This document shows positions 63,646-64,000 of a DNA stretch of 64,000 nucleotides, in pieces (positions within the stretch are counted from its first letter, which is position 1; each line of letters begins with the position of its first letter). The DNA comes from Actinomycetes bacterium (GTDB taxonomy: Bacteria; Actinomycetota; Actinomycetes; Propionibacteriales; Nocardioidaceae). The notes beneath the pieces were generated by a model that was given only the letters and a program-made list of their open reading frames with translations, made no database searches and had not been told where the DNA came from. Location of the stretch: assembly GCA_023460975.1 (NCBI GenBank), contig JAEWOG010000076.1, positions 1-64,000 of the forward strand, read 5' to 3'. The translations under genes and the position numbers were made by a program.

Positions 63646-63690
63646 GAAACCCCCTCGCAGCGACCCTGAGGGGCCGCGCGAGGGGGTTTC
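63646..63690. terminator. Bidirectional terminator between the SRPBCC gene and typA
   Basis: GAAACCCCCTCGC (63646-63658) pairs with GCGAGGGGGTTTC (63678-63690), 13 perfect bp, giving a T-run (GGTTTC) on the plus strand and one (GGTTTC) on the minus strand. Confidence 0.9.
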
Positions 63691-63710
63691 GTCAGTTGGG
63701 CTACGAGAGG

Positions 63711-64000
63711 TCAGCTCTTGTTGGCCTTGCGGGCCCGGCTGGCGGCCTTGGCGCGAACGTTGGCGTCCAGGTCGACCTTGCGGATGCGCACGGTCTCGGG
63801 CGTGACCTCGACGCACTCGTCCTCGCGGCAGAACTCCAGGCACTGCTCCAGCGACAACTTGCGCGGCGGGATCAGCTTCTCGAAGTTGTCGGAGGTGGCC
63901 GAGCGGATGTTGGTCTGCTGCTTCTCCTTGGTGATGTTGACGTCCATGTCGTCGGCGCGGGAGTTCTCGCCGACGATCATGCCCTCGTACACCTCGGTCG
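63711..64000 (-). CDS. typA: Translational GTPase TypA/BipA, C-terminal end (partial)
   Basis: The last 96 codons, running off the right edge with no start in view. VYEGMIVGENSRADDMDVNI, TKEKQQTNIRSATSDNFEKL, IPPRKLSLEQCLEFCREDEC and VEVTPETVRIRKVDLDANVR match the unique C-terminal domain of TypA/BipA, a ribosome-associated GTPase related to EF-G that supports growth at low temperature and under stress. The Lys-rich tail AKAASRARKANKS is usual in actinobacteria. Confidence 0.96.
   Translation of the reverse strand, partial: TEVYEGMIVGENSRADDMDVNITKEKQQTNIRSATSDNFEKLIPPRKLSLEQCLEFCREDECVEVTPETVRIRKVDLDANVRAKAASRARKANKS

Noticed and set aside
1..64000. tRNA or rRNA genes
   Set aside because: No cloverleaf with a GGTTCRANTCC T-arm, and no rRNA-like stretch, was seen in any intergenic region.

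Overview
The window is about 70% G+C, is densely packed, and is bacterial chromosomal DNA of an actinomycete. Lsr2, a ClpC gene with a ClgR-type operator, a radA-disA pair, a rex-hemACD operon, the tiny ribosomal protein bS22, F420-linked enzymes and many leaderless genes all point to Actinomycetia. A Nocardioides-like member of the Propionibacteriales is my best guess, but it is an inference from gene style only. I saw no rRNA, tRNA, CRISPR, prophage or intact insertion sequence.

Layout. 1-2.6 kb: nadB (cut by the window edge), nadC and coaX, cofactor synthesis in one tight operon. 2.7-11.6 kb: lsr2, a sulfotransferase/TIGR03032 fusion, a secreted ELWxxDGT-repeat protein, clpC and a second secreted protein. 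11.6-16.9 kb: genome maintenance (mutY, radA, disA) with a small membrane-anchored protein and an ankyrin lipoprotein. 17-24.3 kb: a LacI regulator, a sugar-nucleotide reductase-like gene with a methyltransferase, a glyoxalase-like gene, a Cys-rich protein, Ppx/GppA, a TIM-barrel isomerase and an ABC-2 exporter. 24.4-33.5 kb: proline dehydrogenase and proC, an AcuC-like deacetylase, a BldC-like regulator, bS22, an epimerase with an acyltransferase, a HAD phosphatase, an acyl-CoA synthetase-like ligase and a glutaredoxin. 33.6-39.5 kb: the redox-regulated tetrapyrrole block rex-hemA-hemC-cobA/hemD followed by hemB. 39.5-41 kb: an enoyl-CoA hydratase and an F420:NADPH oxidoreductase.

41.5-58 kb is an accessory catabolic region. 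It has five classical or near-classical SDRs plus one atypical, two NTF2/SnoaL-like proteins, an LLM-class F420 oxidoreductase, a meta-cleavage-type hydrolase, IclR and TetR regulators, a peptide/opine-type ABC importer without its binding protein, an amidase and a TauE-type permease. A 13-bp palindrome (CCCGGTSACCGGG) recurs upstream of several of these units and probably ties them to the TetR gene. 58-64 kb holds a membrane protein, a Tat-exported protein, a trans-acting enoyl reductase-like protein, a CynX-type MFS transporter, a gamma-carbonic anhydrase, an SRPBCC protein and the 3' end of typA.

The most unusual feature is a family of intergenic arrays at 41.1, 46.0 and 56.0 kb. A CGTCATACGAA motif recurs every 30-31 bp and points, from both sides, at a conserved 43-nt core. 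There are five cores and about 27 motif copies. I know of no described element with this architecture. A separate 84-85 bp palindrome-ended repeat occurs twice, at 41.4 and 62.9 kb.
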